DNA from: an uncultured Muribaculaceae bacterium
Lineage (GTDB): Bacteria > Bacteroidota > Bacteroidia > Bacteroidales > Muribaculaceae
Direction: 5' to 3'
DNA length: 64,000 bases
Assembly: GCA_947179295.1 (NCBI GenBank)
Contig: CAMXAZ010000006.1
Location: 1 to 64,000 of the forward strand
A model generated the notes under the pieces. It saw only the letters and a list, made by a program, of their open reading frames with translations. It ran no database searches and was not told the origin of the DNA. Below are positions 36,918 to 45,299 of the stretch, in pieces (positions within the stretch are counted from its first letter, which is position 1; each line of letters begins with the position of its first letter). The translations under genes and the position numbers were made by a program.

Positions 36918-38393
36918 TCAGTCTTGTCCGGACAGGGCCTTATCCATAGCAGCTGCAGCCCGTCGGCCATCGCCCATAGCGAGGATGACTGTCGCTCCGC
37001 CGCGCACTATGTCTCCTCCGGCATAAATGTCGTTCAATGATGACTGCATAGACTCTTCATTGACCACAATTGTGCCTCGACGTGAAATCTCAAGTTCAGG
37101 GATCGCATGGGGGATGAGCGGGTTGGGGGAGACTCCAACGCTGACAATCACGAGGTCTACTTCTATTTCGTCGATGGCTCCTTCTATAGGCACCGGTGAC
37201 CGTCGGCCTGATGCGTCAGGCTCGCCAAGTTCCATGCGCTGCACCCTCATAGCCCGTACGCGGCCTTTGTCGTCAGAGAGATATTCCACCGGGTTGCATA
37301 GGGTGATGAATTCCACTCCCTCTTCCTGAGCATGGTGTACTTCTTCAACGCGGGCCGGCATTTCTTCAAGGCTTCGGCGATAGACAATCATTGCTTTCTC
37401 AGACCCTTGACGGAGGGCTGTGCGCACCGAATCCATTGCCGTGTTGCCGCCGCCGACCACGGCAACCCGATTGCCTTTCAGCACCGGAGTGTCTTCGCCG
37501 GGACGTCCGGCACCCATGAGGTTGATACGTGTAAGATATTCATTTGATGACATGATGCCGATAAGGTTCTCTCCTGGGATACCCATAAATCTGGGGAGTC
37601 CGGCTCCTGATGCCACAAAAATCCCATCGAACCCTAATTCATGGAGTTGGTTGTAAGAGATAGTCTTTCCGATCACACAGTCTTTGACAAACTCTACTCC
37701 TTCAGCGCGGAGAGCATCAATCTCGGCTTCGACAACTGAATTCGGCAGGCGGAATTCAGGAATGCCATATTTCAAAACGCCGCCAATTTCATGAAGCGCT
37801 TCATATACGGTGACTTCATAGCCCTTTTTGATCATGTCACCGGCAAATGACAGGCCGGCAGGTCCGGAACCGACCACTGCTATTTTCCGTCCGTTTTTTA
37901 CGACTGATGAATCGCCGCTCGGCTCTATGCCGTTTGCCTTGTTGTTCATGCGTTCGAAATCAGCAGCAAAGCGTTCAAGATAGCCGATGGCCACAGGTTC
38001 CTTCTTCATCTTATTATATATGCAGCGTGATTCGCACTGCTTTTCCTGCGGGCAGACTCGTCCGCAGACCGCAGGCAGGGCGCTGGTCTGTTTCAGAACC
38101 GCTGCGGCAGTCAGAAACTCTCCACGTTCGATATTCTTGATAAACGACGGTATATTGATAGACACCGGGCATCCGTGGATACACTGCGGATCGGGGCAGT
38201 CAAGGCATCTTGTGGCCTCGATAATCGCCTGTTCGGCTGAAAGGCCTTGATTTACTTCATGGTTGCACGTGATGCGATAAGCAGCGTTCAGCTGAGGCAT
38301 TATGGTGCGAGGTATTGACGAACGCTGTTTTGCGCCTAATGAATTGCGCAGTTCTTCACGCCACTTTGCATCGCGGCTTGTATTCTGATCCAT
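36918..38393 (-). CDS. nfnB: NfnB-type NADPH-dependent oxidoreductase subunit
   Basis: A 491-residue GltD-like flavoprotein. An N-terminal iron-sulphur domain (CLDCPDPQCIHGCPVSINIP, about residues 58-77, and further Cys near 108-120) is followed by an FAD domain (GSGPAGLS) and an NAD(P) domain (VVGGGNTAMD). Immediately upstream is an NfnA-like subunit, so NfnB of the bifurcating NADH-dependent ferredoxin:NADP oxidoreductase is more likely than a glutamate synthase small subunit. No large glutamate synthase subunit is present here. Confidence 0.9.
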   Translation of the reverse strand: MDQNTSRDAKWREELRNSLGAKQRSSIPRTIMPQLNAAYRITCNHEVNQGLSAEQAIIEATRCLDCPDPQCIHGCPVSINIPSFIKNIERGEFLTAAAVLKQTSALPAVCGRVCPQEKQCESRCIYNKMKKEPVAIGYLERFAADFERMNNKANGIEPSGDSSVVKNGRKIAVVGSGPAGLSFAGDMIKKGYEVTVYEALHEIGGVLKYGIPEFRLPNSVVEAEIDALRAEGVEFVKDCVIGKTISYNQLHELGFDGIFVASGAGLPRFMGIPGENLIGIMSSNEYLTRINLMGAGRPGEDTPVLKGNRVAVVGGGNTAMDSVRTALRQGSEKAMIVYRRSLEEMPARVEEVHHAQEEGVEFITLCNPVEYLSDDKGRVRAMRVQRMELGEPDASGRRSPVPIEGAIDEIEVDLVIVSVGVSPNPLIPHAIPELEISRRGTIVVNEESMQSSLNDIYAGGDIVRGGATVILAMGDGRRAAAAMDKALSGQD

Positions 38394-38466
38394 TTCTGAA
38401 TAAGGATATTGAGGTTAATATAAGAGGCTGGATTATAGTTGTTGCACAGATGAGATATTCTGAAAA

Positions 38467-39255
38467 TCAGTTATATGCTCTCAGGCGCATCATCATTTCA
38501 TCGAAGTCGACTTTGTGCGCGTCGAATTCAGGCCCATCAATGCATACGAATTTAGTTTTGCCGTCAACAGTCACTCGGCAGGCACCACACATTCCTGTGC
38601 CGTCAACCATGATGGTGTTGAGTGAGACCATAGTCGGTATTTCGTACTTGCGGGTGGTCAAAGCGACGAATTTCATCATCACGGCAGGGCCGATTGCTAC
38701 TACCTGATCAACTTTTTCTCGTGCTATCACGTCTTCAAGACCGGCGGTTACAAGGCCTTTCTGTCCTTTTGAACCGTCATCGGTCATTATGATAACCTCA
38801 TCGCTATACTCAGCAACTTCCTTTTCAAGTATTATCAGTTCTGAAGTCCTTGCTGCCAGTATTGACACTACACGATTGCCGGCTTCTTTCATCGCTTTTA
38901 CAATCGGGAGCAGCGGCGCAACGCCAACTCCGCCTCCGCAGCAAACCACGGTTCCGACTTTCTCTATATGTGTGGCTTGCCCAAGTGGCCCGACAACGTC
39001 TGTCAAGCACTCTCCGGGTTCAAGGGCACAGATCTTGCGAGTGCTTTCTCCGACGGCTTGCACAACCAGTGTGATTGAGCCTTTCTTGAGATTAGCATCA
39101 GCGATGGTAAGAGGAATGCGCTCGCCACCGTTCCCGGTGCGAACAATTACGAAGTGTCCCGGACGGCGGGAACGGGCTATCAGAGGTGCCTCCACTTCAA
39201 GTTTGACTACATTTTCGGAAAAATGCTCTTTCTCAATAATTTTGTACGTTGACAT
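38467..39255 (-). CDS. nfnA: NfnA-type FAD/NAD-binding subunit
   Basis: A 262-residue FAD/NAD-binding reductase of the dihydroorotate/sulfide dehydrogenase electron-transfer type. FAD-binding begins with RPGHFVIVRT, NAD(P) binding is near GGGVGVAPLLPI, and the [2Fe-2S] cluster ligands are CGACR and a downstream Cys in VCIDGPEFDA. With NfnB it forms the soluble Nfn complex coupling NADH, ferredoxin and NADP. ATG at 39255 is preferred; the longer form at 39318 has no similarity. Confidence 0.9.
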   Translation of the reverse strand: MSTYKIIEKEHFSENVVKLEVEAPLIARSRRPGHFVIVRTGNGGERIPLTIADANLKKGSITLVVQAVGESTRKICALEPGECLTDVVGPLGQATHIEKVGTVVCCGGGVGVAPLLPIVKAMKEAGNRVVSILAARTSELIILEKEVAEYSDEVIIMTDDGSKGQKGLVTAGLEDVIAREKVDQVVAIGPAVMMKFVALTTRKYEIPTMVSLNTIMVDGTGMCGACRVTVDGKTKFVCIDGPEFDAHKVDFDEMMMRLRAYN

Positions 39256-39290
39256 AGAGAATATTGTTGGAGTGATTGGTTTAGAGGTCG

Positions 39291-39833
39291 TTATTCCAGA
39301 TAGACAATATTGCGGCATTGCCGGATGGTCTGATCCATAGATTTTAATTTCTCAAGGCGTTCTGTCCAGTTGCCGAATCTGTCATACTTCAGATACGTGT
39401 ATGTTCTGACCTCATCGACACCGTTCATGTTATAGCATTGCTCCGTCAGGCGCCCGGTGGAATCGTAGGTATAAGTCTGGACCCATTGCTCGTCACCTGA
39501 TACGGCCTCGGCTCTGACAACCCGGCCGGATTTATCATAAAACAACCGCATCTTTATTGTGGCGTATGTATCTTCATCATCTTCAGTAGCCTCAATGAGT
39601 GTGATTGATGATATTCGTCCGGCTGAATCGCGTTCGCAGTCCACCTCTTCACCATCAATTTCGATAAGGGAACCATCGGAATCAAAGGTGTGCTCGTTTT
39701 GCCATTCAAGGCCGGCATCATCCATGACAACGCATAGCGAATCAACCGGTCCGGCCAGGCAAAACATAGGGAGATCGTTGGCCTTGCAGATAAGGCTCAC
39801 AAAAAGCAACAATACGAAACTAACAGACTTCAT
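39291..39833 (-). CDS. exported YD-repeat-like protein
   Basis: A 180-residue protein with a signal peptide (residues 1-18) and three short YD-like beta repeats (FDSDGSLIEIDGE, YDKSGRVVRAEAV, YDSTGRLTEQCYN), followed by YDRFGNWTERLEK. These repeats resemble RHS/YD units but are far shorter than RHS toxins. It has no toxin end. It lies 35 bp upstream of nfnA on the same strand. Confidence 0.78.
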   Translation of the reverse strand: MKSVSFVLLLFVSLICKANDLPMFCLAGPVDSLCVVMDDAGLEWQNEHTFDSDGSLIEIDGEEVDCERDSAGRISSITLIEATEDDEDTYATIKMRLFYDKSGRVVRAEAVSGDEQWVQTYTYDSTGRLTEQCYNMNGVDEVRTYTYLKYDRFGNWTERLEKLKSMDQTIRQCRNIVYLE

Positions 39834-39872
39834 TATAGATTCTGATGACCATTCTTATTTTTTCTTAGAAAA

Positions 39873-39880
39873 CAAAATTA
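39873..39880 (-). promoter_or_regulatory. putative -7 element of the YD-repeat gene
   Basis: Minus-strand TAATTTTG, 40 bp before the start codon. No good -33 element was found. Confidence 0.4.
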
Positions 39881-39916
39881 GTATTTATATCTCAATTAAA
39901 CGCTAAAAAATACTAA

Positions 39917-39951
39917 TTTTTGAATTGCCAGATGAACTTTTCGTAATTTTG
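39917..39951 (+). promoter_or_regulatory. promoter of the MATE transporter
   Basis: TTTTTG (39917-39922), 21-bp spacer, TAATTTTG (39944-39951), 13 bp before the ATG. Fits the Bacteroidales consensus at both elements. The short distance suggests a near-leaderless transcript. Confidence 0.65.
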
Positions 39952-39964
39952 TAATAGAAACACT

Positions 39965-41350
39965 ATGAAAATGTCTGGTAACGACGCATCAAAATTAAGA
40001 GAACTCAGTGAGTCGCCGGTAGGAAGACTGCTGTGGCGTTATAGCCTCCCTGCTGTGGTTGGCATGTTGGTTATGTCTCTTTATAACATAATTGACCGCA
40101 TATTTATAGGGCAGGGTGTAGGACCGGAAGCTATCGCCGGTCTGGCTATAACTTTTCCGGTCATGAATCTGTCAGCCGCTCTGGGAGTTCTGATAGGAGC
40201 CGGCGGATCGGCGCGACTGTCCATACTGCTTGGCGCTAAAAATTTCGATGATGCAAGACGCACATTGTGTAGCTCTTTAGTGCTTCTGATGGCAATTGTG
40301 TGCTGCTATCTGTGTTGTTTCGCCATATTTATTGATGAAATACTCATTGCGTTCGGAGCGAGTGAAGCCACATTGCCTTATGCCCGTGAGTTTATGCTGT
40401 ACATCCTACCGGGGATGTTTATGACCAACTTTGCTTTCACATTCAATAATTTTATGAGAGCATCGGGCTATCCGGTCAAAGCCATGCTGACAATGCTGAT
40501 CGGAGCCGGTTGCAATCTGGCGCTTGCTCCTGTTTTTATATTCTATTTGAAACTGGGCATTAAAGGTGCCGCTATCGCTACGGATATCTCCATGATGATC
40601 TCGGCCTTCTTTGTCCTGTCTCATTTTTTCTCGAAGAAAAGCACATTGCACTTTTCCGGATGCCGTGAAATGTATAGGCTGAAGGCTAAAATAGTACTGC
40701 CGGTGCTATCCATCGGGGCTGCGCCGTCAGTAGTCAATGCCGCAGCTTGTTTTATAAATGTAATTATAAACAAAAGTCTTTATCTTCATGGTGGAGATAT
40801 GGCAGTGGCAGCCGCAGGCATATTTACTTCTTATACATCGATGATGACAATGGTCGTTGTTGGTATATGCCAGGGGATGCAGCCTATAATAGGCTATAAC
40901 TATGGAGCCGGGCGGCTTGATCGCCTGCGCCGGACATTCTGGCTTGCCGTAGGGGTGTCGACTGTCATTGTGACTACCGGCCAGACAATCGGGCTGTTGT
41001 TTCCGGAATATATAGGCCGGGCGTTTTCAAATGATCCGGCTTTGATCAGAGAGACGACGCGCTGTCTGCATATCTCATTACTGGCGTTTACGGTTGTCGG
41101 ATTTCAGGTCGTATCCACCACGCTTTTCCAGTCTATAGGCAAAGCAAAATCTTCTATATTCCTTTCTCTGACGAGGCAGGTACTCTTTCTGATACCTCTT
41201 TTGCTGCTACTTCCGCCACGTATGGGACTTGATGGTGTCTGGACTGCATTCCCGCTGTCAGACCTCGTCGCTACTATGGTGACAGCCGTGATGGTCTACT
41301 ATCAGCTGGCGCAGTTCCGGAAATCTGCGGTGGCTAATGCCGGTTGCTGA
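39965..41350 (+). CDS. MATE-family efflux transporter
   Basis: A 461-residue MATE transporter with about 12 transmembrane helices in two halves. It starts PVGRLLWRYSLPAVVGMLVM with MSLYNIIDRIFIGQGVGPEA, and the second half includes GICQGMQPIIGYNYGAG. It exports cationic or hydrophobic compounds by ion antiport; the substrate is unknown. A long hairpin follows. Confidence 0.93.
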   Translation: MKMSGNDASKLRELSESPVGRLLWRYSLPAVVGMLVMSLYNIIDRIFIGQGVGPEAIAGLAITFPVMNLSAALGVLIGAGGSARLSILLGAKNFDDARRTLCSSLVLLMAIVCCYLCCFAIFIDEILIAFGASEATLPYAREFMLYILPGMFMTNFAFTFNNFMRASGYPVKAMLTMLIGAGCNLALAPVFIFYLKLGIKGAAIATDISMMISAFFVLSHFFSKKSTLHFSGCREMYRLKAKIVLPVLSIGAAPSVVNAAACFINVIINKSLYLHGGDMAVAAAGIFTSYTSMMTMVVVGICQGMQPIIGYNYGAGRLDRLRRTFWLAVGVSTVIVTTGQTIGLLFPEYIGRAFSNDPALIRETTRCLHISLLAFTVVGFQVVSTTLFQSIGKAKSSIFLSLTRQVLFLIPLLLLLPPRMGLDGVWTAFPLSDLVATMVTAVMVYYQLAQFRKSAVANAGC

Positions 41351-41393
41351 CCGGTAGAGCAGTAAAAAATCGGACACATAAGACAAATCAACA

Positions 41394-41440
41394 AAAACAA
41401 GCTCTAACCGTTGTATAAATAACAATGTAGAGCTTGTTTT
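41394..41440 (+). terminator. terminator hairpin between MATE and channel-like genes
   Basis: A 13-bp perfect inverted repeat (AAAACAAGCTCTA / TAGAGCTTGTTTT) with a further TTGT/ACAA inner pair, ending in TTTT. It can act on both strands. It ends 4 bp before the first ATG of the next gene. Confidence 0.7.
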
Positions 41441-41443
41441 CAT

Positions 41444-42154
41444 ATGAATGTTTCAACTACGGATTTAAAGATCAGAGGCCGGATAATGAAAGGGATGCAC
41501 CTCGGTGTCGTGGTGCTGTCTCTGCTGCTTATCACTCTCATTACGCTTGATACTCTGCGCAATGTCTCCTTTCTTGCCGATACTACCTATCTGAAAGTTC
41601 AGTTTTGGTGCTGCCTGTTCTTTATGGCCGATGTGTTTGTCGAGATGCTTTTTTCGGTTAAGAAGCGCAGATATCTGATAAACCATCTGTTCTTTTTACT
41701 TGTATCGGTGCCATATCTGAACATATTGCATTATTTTGATATACCGCTTGACAATCATGCCGAATATCTGCTGAAGTTTGTGCCGATGATCCGTGCAGCT
41801 TACGTGTTCACTATAGTTACCGGCGCAACGACCTCGTCAAAGTGGGTTAAGAACATGCTTGCCACTTATCTGATAGTGCTGATAGTTGGTGTCTACTTTT
41901 GCTCACTCACATTTTTTGTTGCGGAGAATGGCATCAATCCTGATGTTACAGACTATTGGTCATCGCTTTTATGGTCAATCATGAGTCTGACAACGGCCGG
42001 ATGCTCCATTCATGCGATGACTGCAACCGGGAGAGTTCTTGGAGTTGTGTTATCGGCAGTAGGACTTATATTCTTCCCGATTTTCACTGTATTCCTGACT
42101 AATAGCTATACAACTGAGCAAGATGCCGGAGGAACACCCTCTGATAAGCAATGA
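41444..42154 (+). CDS. ion-channel-like membrane protein with altered pore loop
   Basis: A 236-residue membrane protein with about five hydrophobic segments (near residues 18-38, 50-68, 78-95, 130-155, 195-222). Helices 4 and 5 flank a pore-loop-like stretch, DYWSSLLWSIMSLTTAGCSI. Voltage-gated-superfamily channels have TxGYG there; here TTAGCS takes its place. The first ATG (41444) lies 4 bp after a terminator hairpin, so translation may instead begin at the internal ATG at 41486. Potassium selectivity is doubtful. Confidence 0.75.
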   Translation: MNVSTTDLKIRGRIMKGMHLGVVVLSLLLITLITLDTLRNVSFLADTTYLKVQFWCCLFFMADVFVEMLFSVKKRRYLINHLFFLLVSVPYLNILHYFDIPLDNHAEYLLKFVPMIRAAYVFTIVTGATTSSKWVKNMLATYLIVLIVGVYFCSLTFFVAENGINPDVTDYWSSLLWSIMSLTTAGCSIHAMTATGRVLGVVLSAVGLIFFPIFTVFLTNSYTTEQDAGGTPSDKQ

Positions 42155-42225
42155 TGAAAATAGGTCATGCTCTGCGACTGAATCTGGTTCCGCCCGGTTT
42201 TTCGCGTTATGGTTTTTCGGATAAA

Positions 42226-42257
42226 TTTTGAGGCAACCGTCAAAATTTGTACCTTTG
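42226..42257 (+). promoter_or_regulatory. promoter of the DUF5606 gene
   Basis: TTTTG (42226-42230), 19-bp spacer, TACCTTTG (42250-42257), about 35 bp before the ATG. Both elements match the consensus. Confidence 0.65.
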
Positions 42258-42292
42258 TCTGCAGCTAACCAAATTCATCAATAAAAAGAACC

Positions 42293-42718
42293 ATGCTTAA
42301 AAATATTCTTTCAATATCCGGACGTCCCGGATTGTTCCGCTTGTCAAATCGCGGCAAAAACATGCTGATTGTAGAGTCTGTTGCCGATGGCAAGCGCACT
42401 CCTGCATATGCCCGCGATAAGGTCATCTCTTTGGGTGACATTTCAATTTATACCGATGAAGGAGATGTGCCCTTGTGGGAAGTACTTGAATCCGTCAAGG
42501 CAAAAAACAATGGCGAGCAGGTCGATATCAAGGCCATCGGCAACGATACTGCCGTGCGTGAATACTTCGCCGAGATTCTTCCGAATTTTGATCGTGAGAA
42601 GGTTTATACTTCCGATATCCGCAAGCTTCTCACCTGGTACAATCAACTGCTTGCAGGCGGGATCACAGAGTTCAAGCCGGAAGAAGCTCCTGAAGAAAAC
42701 GCAGAACCGGAAGCCTAA
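42293..42718 (+). CDS. DUF5606 domain protein
   Basis: A 141-residue protein beginning MLKNILSISGRPGLFRLSNR, the hallmark of the DUF5606 family in Bacteroidota, with the block DISIYTDEGDVPLWEVL and a second one around DREKVYTSDIRKLLTWYNQL. The C-terminus is acidic. Function is unknown. It is followed at 11 bp by the hemerythrin gene and so may share a transcript with it. Confidence 0.88.
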   Translation: MLKNILSISGRPGLFRLSNRGKNMLIVESVADGKRTPAYARDKVISLGDISIYTDEGDVPLWEVLESVKAKNNGEQVDIKAIGNDTAVREYFAEILPNFDREKVYTSDIRKLLTWYNQLLAGGITEFKPEEAPEENAEPEA

Positions 42719-42729
42719 GAACCAGTGTG

Positions 42730-43416
42730 ATGCTCAGTAAACAATTTACAGCGAAAGATAGTGTTGTAGATCTTATAGAATATGACTATAATGTACTCAC
42801 TGTCCTCAGCCGTTTCTCACTTCCTCTTGGTTTTGGCAACAAAACCATAGAGGAACTCTGTGAGGAATCCGGCATAAACACCGATTCGTTTCTACTTATA
42901 ATAAATTTTCTCCTTTCAGGGGAGATTGACACCGAGGCGCTGCATCGGATTTCTCCGGTTGATGTGGTCTACTTTCTTCACAATTCGCATGACTACTATC
43001 TTTCATACAAACTGCCTCACATCCGCACGAATCTTTGTAACGCTCTTGATGATACACATAGTGACATAAATCCGATAATTGTAAAGTTTTTTGATGACTA
43101 CACAGATCTTGTCAGAAAGCATTTCAGTTATGAGGAAACCGTGGTGTTCCCATATGTGAAAGATATGTGCGAAGGCCATCAGTCTGATTATAGTATTGAT
43201 GTGTTCCGCCGTTCACATGACGATGAGGTTGCTGAAAAACTTGCCGATCTGAAGAATATCATATTGCGCTACTATTCCACTTCCATGCCGTTCAGAATGT
43301 ATGATGCTCTGGCGGATATATATAACTGTGAGGAAGATCTGAATTCTCATGCTCATATAGAGAATAATATACTGATCCCTCTTATGACACGAATGGAAAA
43401 CAATCAGAATCTATAA
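42730..43416 (+). CDS. hemerythrin-domain protein, RIC/YtfE-like
   Basis: A 228-residue protein. Residues 5-75 form a ScdA-type N-terminal helical region (DSVVDLIEYDYNVLTVLSRF and GFGNKTIEELCEESGI). Residues 85-220 are a hemerythrin-like four-helix bundle with the iron-ligand set HNSHDYYLSYKLPHI, HFSYEETVVFPYV, HDDE and HAHIENNILIP. The family includes the di-iron nitrosative-stress repair protein YtfE/RIC. ATG at 42730 is used; a GTG lies one codon earlier. It is followed at 1 bp by a LuxR regulator. Confidence 0.88.
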   Translation: MLSKQFTAKDSVVDLIEYDYNVLTVLSRFSLPLGFGNKTIEELCEESGINTDSFLLIINFLLSGEIDTEALHRISPVDVVYFLHNSHDYYLSYKLPHIRTNLCNALDDTHSDINPIIVKFFDDYTDLVRKHFSYEETVVFPYVKDMCEGHQSDYSIDVFRRSHDDEVAEKLADLKNIILRYYSTSMPFRMYDALADIYNCEEDLNSHAHIENNILIPLMTRMENNQNL

Positions 43417-43417
43417 G

Positions 43418-44017
43418 ATGATGCGCCATATAAACATCGGACTTCTCCTGCCCTCTGCCATACAGGCATCCGGGATGGCAAGCATATTGCGAAGATTTCA
43501 GGACGGAAATGTTACTGTCAAGGACATCAGCGCGTTGAATTATCTTGAGGAGGTTGCGGCATTTCACCCGTCAGTACTTATTGTCGATCCGTCTGTTATA
43601 GGTGTTGACTGGAGTGTGCTGAAAAGTGCGTCATCTCATCCGTTAAAACTGATAGCTTTGCTCAGTCAGCAATATCCTCAAAGCTTGTTAAAGTGGTTTG
43701 ATGATACGCTTTCCATCTATGATCCGGCGGATTCCATCATAGATATGATGCGGCGCAATGTAGACTCGGAAGATACCGATGACCGTGGAAAGGATCTTAG
43801 TCCTCGTGAAAAGGAAGTTATAGTGGGTATTGTGAAGGGCTTGTCCAACAAAGAGATTGCATCTGAAATGGGGGTCTCGGTCAATACGGTGATGACACAT
43901 CGCCGAAATATAGCCGCCAAGCTCCACATCCACACTCCGGCGGGTCTTACAATCTACGCTATTGTGTCAAATCTTGTCAAACTTGACGAGATAAAGGCTG
44001 ATATGGAAAGACTTTGA
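43418..44017 (+). CDS. LuxR-family regulator with receiver-like domain
   Basis: A 199-residue protein. The N-terminal half (about 5-120) is receiver-like in shape but lacks the acidic pair and phosphorylatable Asp in normal spacing: VLIVDPSVIG has an Asp followed by Pro where a receiver has DxxMP. The C-terminal half is a LuxR/FixJ HTH (LSPREKEVIVGIVKGLSNKEIA and SVNTVMTHRRNIAAKLHI). It directly follows the hemerythrin gene (1 bp), so output is probably linked to that sensor. A co-transcribed regulator of oxidative or nitrosative response is likely; this is inferred. Confidence 0.82.
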   Translation: MMRHINIGLLLPSAIQASGMASILRRFQDGNVTVKDISALNYLEEVAAFHPSVLIVDPSVIGVDWSVLKSASSHPLKLIALLSQQYPQSLLKWFDDTLSIYDPADSIIDMMRRNVDSEDTDDRGKDLSPREKEVIVGIVKGLSNKEIASEMGVSVNTVMTHRRNIAAKLHIHTPAGLTIYAIVSNLVKLDEIKADMERL

Positions 44018-44112
44018 CAAGCACTCTCGCTGAAGTTGATCAGTCAACACAAGTGATAGAAAATCATTTACAGGGGCAGGTTTTGTCGCCCAATTTGAGC
44101 GGGTGGTGTTGA

Positions 44113-44691
44113 TCAGTGTGAAATTGCATGAAAAAAGTCGTCACGCAAGGTATTGCTGTCTGAAAACACACCGGCTGTTTCAATGGTGGTTGTAGTTGAA
44201 TCTTGCTTCTCGACTCCGCGCATCTTCATACATAGATGTTCTCCCGAACACACAACTATTACACCTTTGGCGTTTAACTTTTCCATTATGATATTGCAGA
44301 TCTGGGCTGTCATGCGTTCCTGAACCTGCAGACGGCGGGCATAGAAATCGACCAGTCTTGCGAGTTTGCTCAGTCCGATGGTTTTGCCGTCAGGGATATA
44401 TCCGACTGACACTTTTCCGAAAAACGGCAGAATGTGATGTTCGCACAGGGAATAAAATTCAATATCCTTGACGATCACCATGCGAGAGCCTTCATGTGAA
44501 AAAACAGCGTCATTGATGATGGCGTCAGGATCTTGCCGATAGCCGCGAGTGGCATAAGCCATAGCTTTTGCCGCGCGCATGGGGGTCTTGACTAATCCCT
44601 CGCGGGTAGTGTCTTCGCCTAAAAGATTCAGTATCGCTTCGTAGTGGGATGCAATTTCCCTGATAGTTTCGTCACTAATTTCAGCAGCCAT
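44113..44691 (-). CDS. folE: GTP cyclohydrolase I
   Basis: A 192-residue FolE producing 7,8-dihydroneopterin triphosphate, the first step of folate synthesis. The zinc and active-site segments CEHHILPFFGKVSVGYIPDG, SKLARLVDFYARRLQVQERM and SGEHLCMKMRGVEKQDSTT are intact. It converges with the LuxR gene and starts 21 bp after the SPOR gene. Confidence 0.96.
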   Translation of the reverse strand: MAAEISDETIREIASHYEAILNLLGEDTTREGLVKTPMRAAKAMAYATRGYRQDPDAIINDAVFSHEGSRMVIVKDIEFYSLCEHHILPFFGKVSVGYIPDGKTIGLSKLARLVDFYARRLQVQERMTAQICNIIMEKLNAKGVIVVCSGEHLCMKMRGVEKQDSTTTTIETAGVFSDSNTLRDDFFHAISH

Positions 44692-44712
44692 TGTGTTGTT
44701 GTGAGTGGTTTA

Positions 44713-45186
44713 TTATTCATGTACTGTCACACGATCGCGCACCACGCGAATTTCTTTACTGTAGGCAGGAAATGCCCGGCGAAGTTCATCTGCCGCAGCG
44801 TTTGCTTCCTGCTGGGTGCGAAAATCTCCCACTTTCAGTCGCCAGTATGGAGAAGTGTACATGACATAAGTCTGATATTGCGGAAAACGGGATGATATGA
44901 TGCGCTGCTTGGAACGCGCTTCATTTTTAGCGGTACGCGCATTGTTGTCGCTGAACACTTGTACCCTGAATCCGGCCATGCGTCCGTTGACCGGACGCGC
45001 GATTTCTTCTTTTGACTCCTCTTCAACACCTTCGACCGGGAGCAGTCGTTTCAGCAGCTCTTCCGGCTGATTGATAACGTTTGATGTGCCGCTTGTGATG
45101 TGATCGACAATGGTCACAATCTCGGTTTCAGCAACAGCTGCCGGAGCGGTCAGCAGTGCGACAAGCGGAAGCAGGATTTTCTTCAT
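44713..45186 (-). CDS. SPOR-domain exported protein
   Basis: A 157-residue protein with a signal peptide (residues 1-19, ending VAE or AVA) and a C-terminal SPOR domain (about residues 70-150: GFRVQVFSDNNARTAKNEAR, YQTYVMYTSPYWRLKVGDF, EANAAADELRRAFP). SPOR domains bind septal glycan strands lacking peptide side chains. Probably involved in cell division or envelope upkeep. A terminator-like hairpin separates it from tpiA. Confidence 0.88.
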   Translation of the reverse strand: MKKILLPLVALLTAPAAVAETEIVTIVDHITSGTSNVINQPEELLKRLLPVEGVEEESKEEIARPVNGRMAGFRVQVFSDNNARTAKNEARSKQRIISSRFPQYQTYVMYTSPYWRLKVGDFRTQQEANAAADELRRAFPAYSKEIRVVRDRVTVHE

Positions 45187-45228
45187 GGCTGATAGTGTTG
45201 TTTGGCGGAGTGATTGGGTTAAGTAGAA

Positions 45229-45282
45229 ATTCCCGCACGGAAAATGATTGAGCCGAGGGTCGTTCAGATCACGTGCGGGAAT
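45229..45282 (-). terminator. terminator hairpin after tpiA
   Basis: A perfect 11-bp inverted repeat (ATTCCCGCACG / CGTGCGGGAAT) 18 bp past the tpiA stop, followed on the minus strand by a short T-rich run (ATTTCTACTT). Confidence 0.6.
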
Positions 45283-45299
45283 ATATATTTAAATCTGTA

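Noticed and set aside
39291..39833. RHS or polymorphic toxin
   Set aside because: Only three short YD-like repeats, with no toxin end, no immunity gene and no secretion system nearby.
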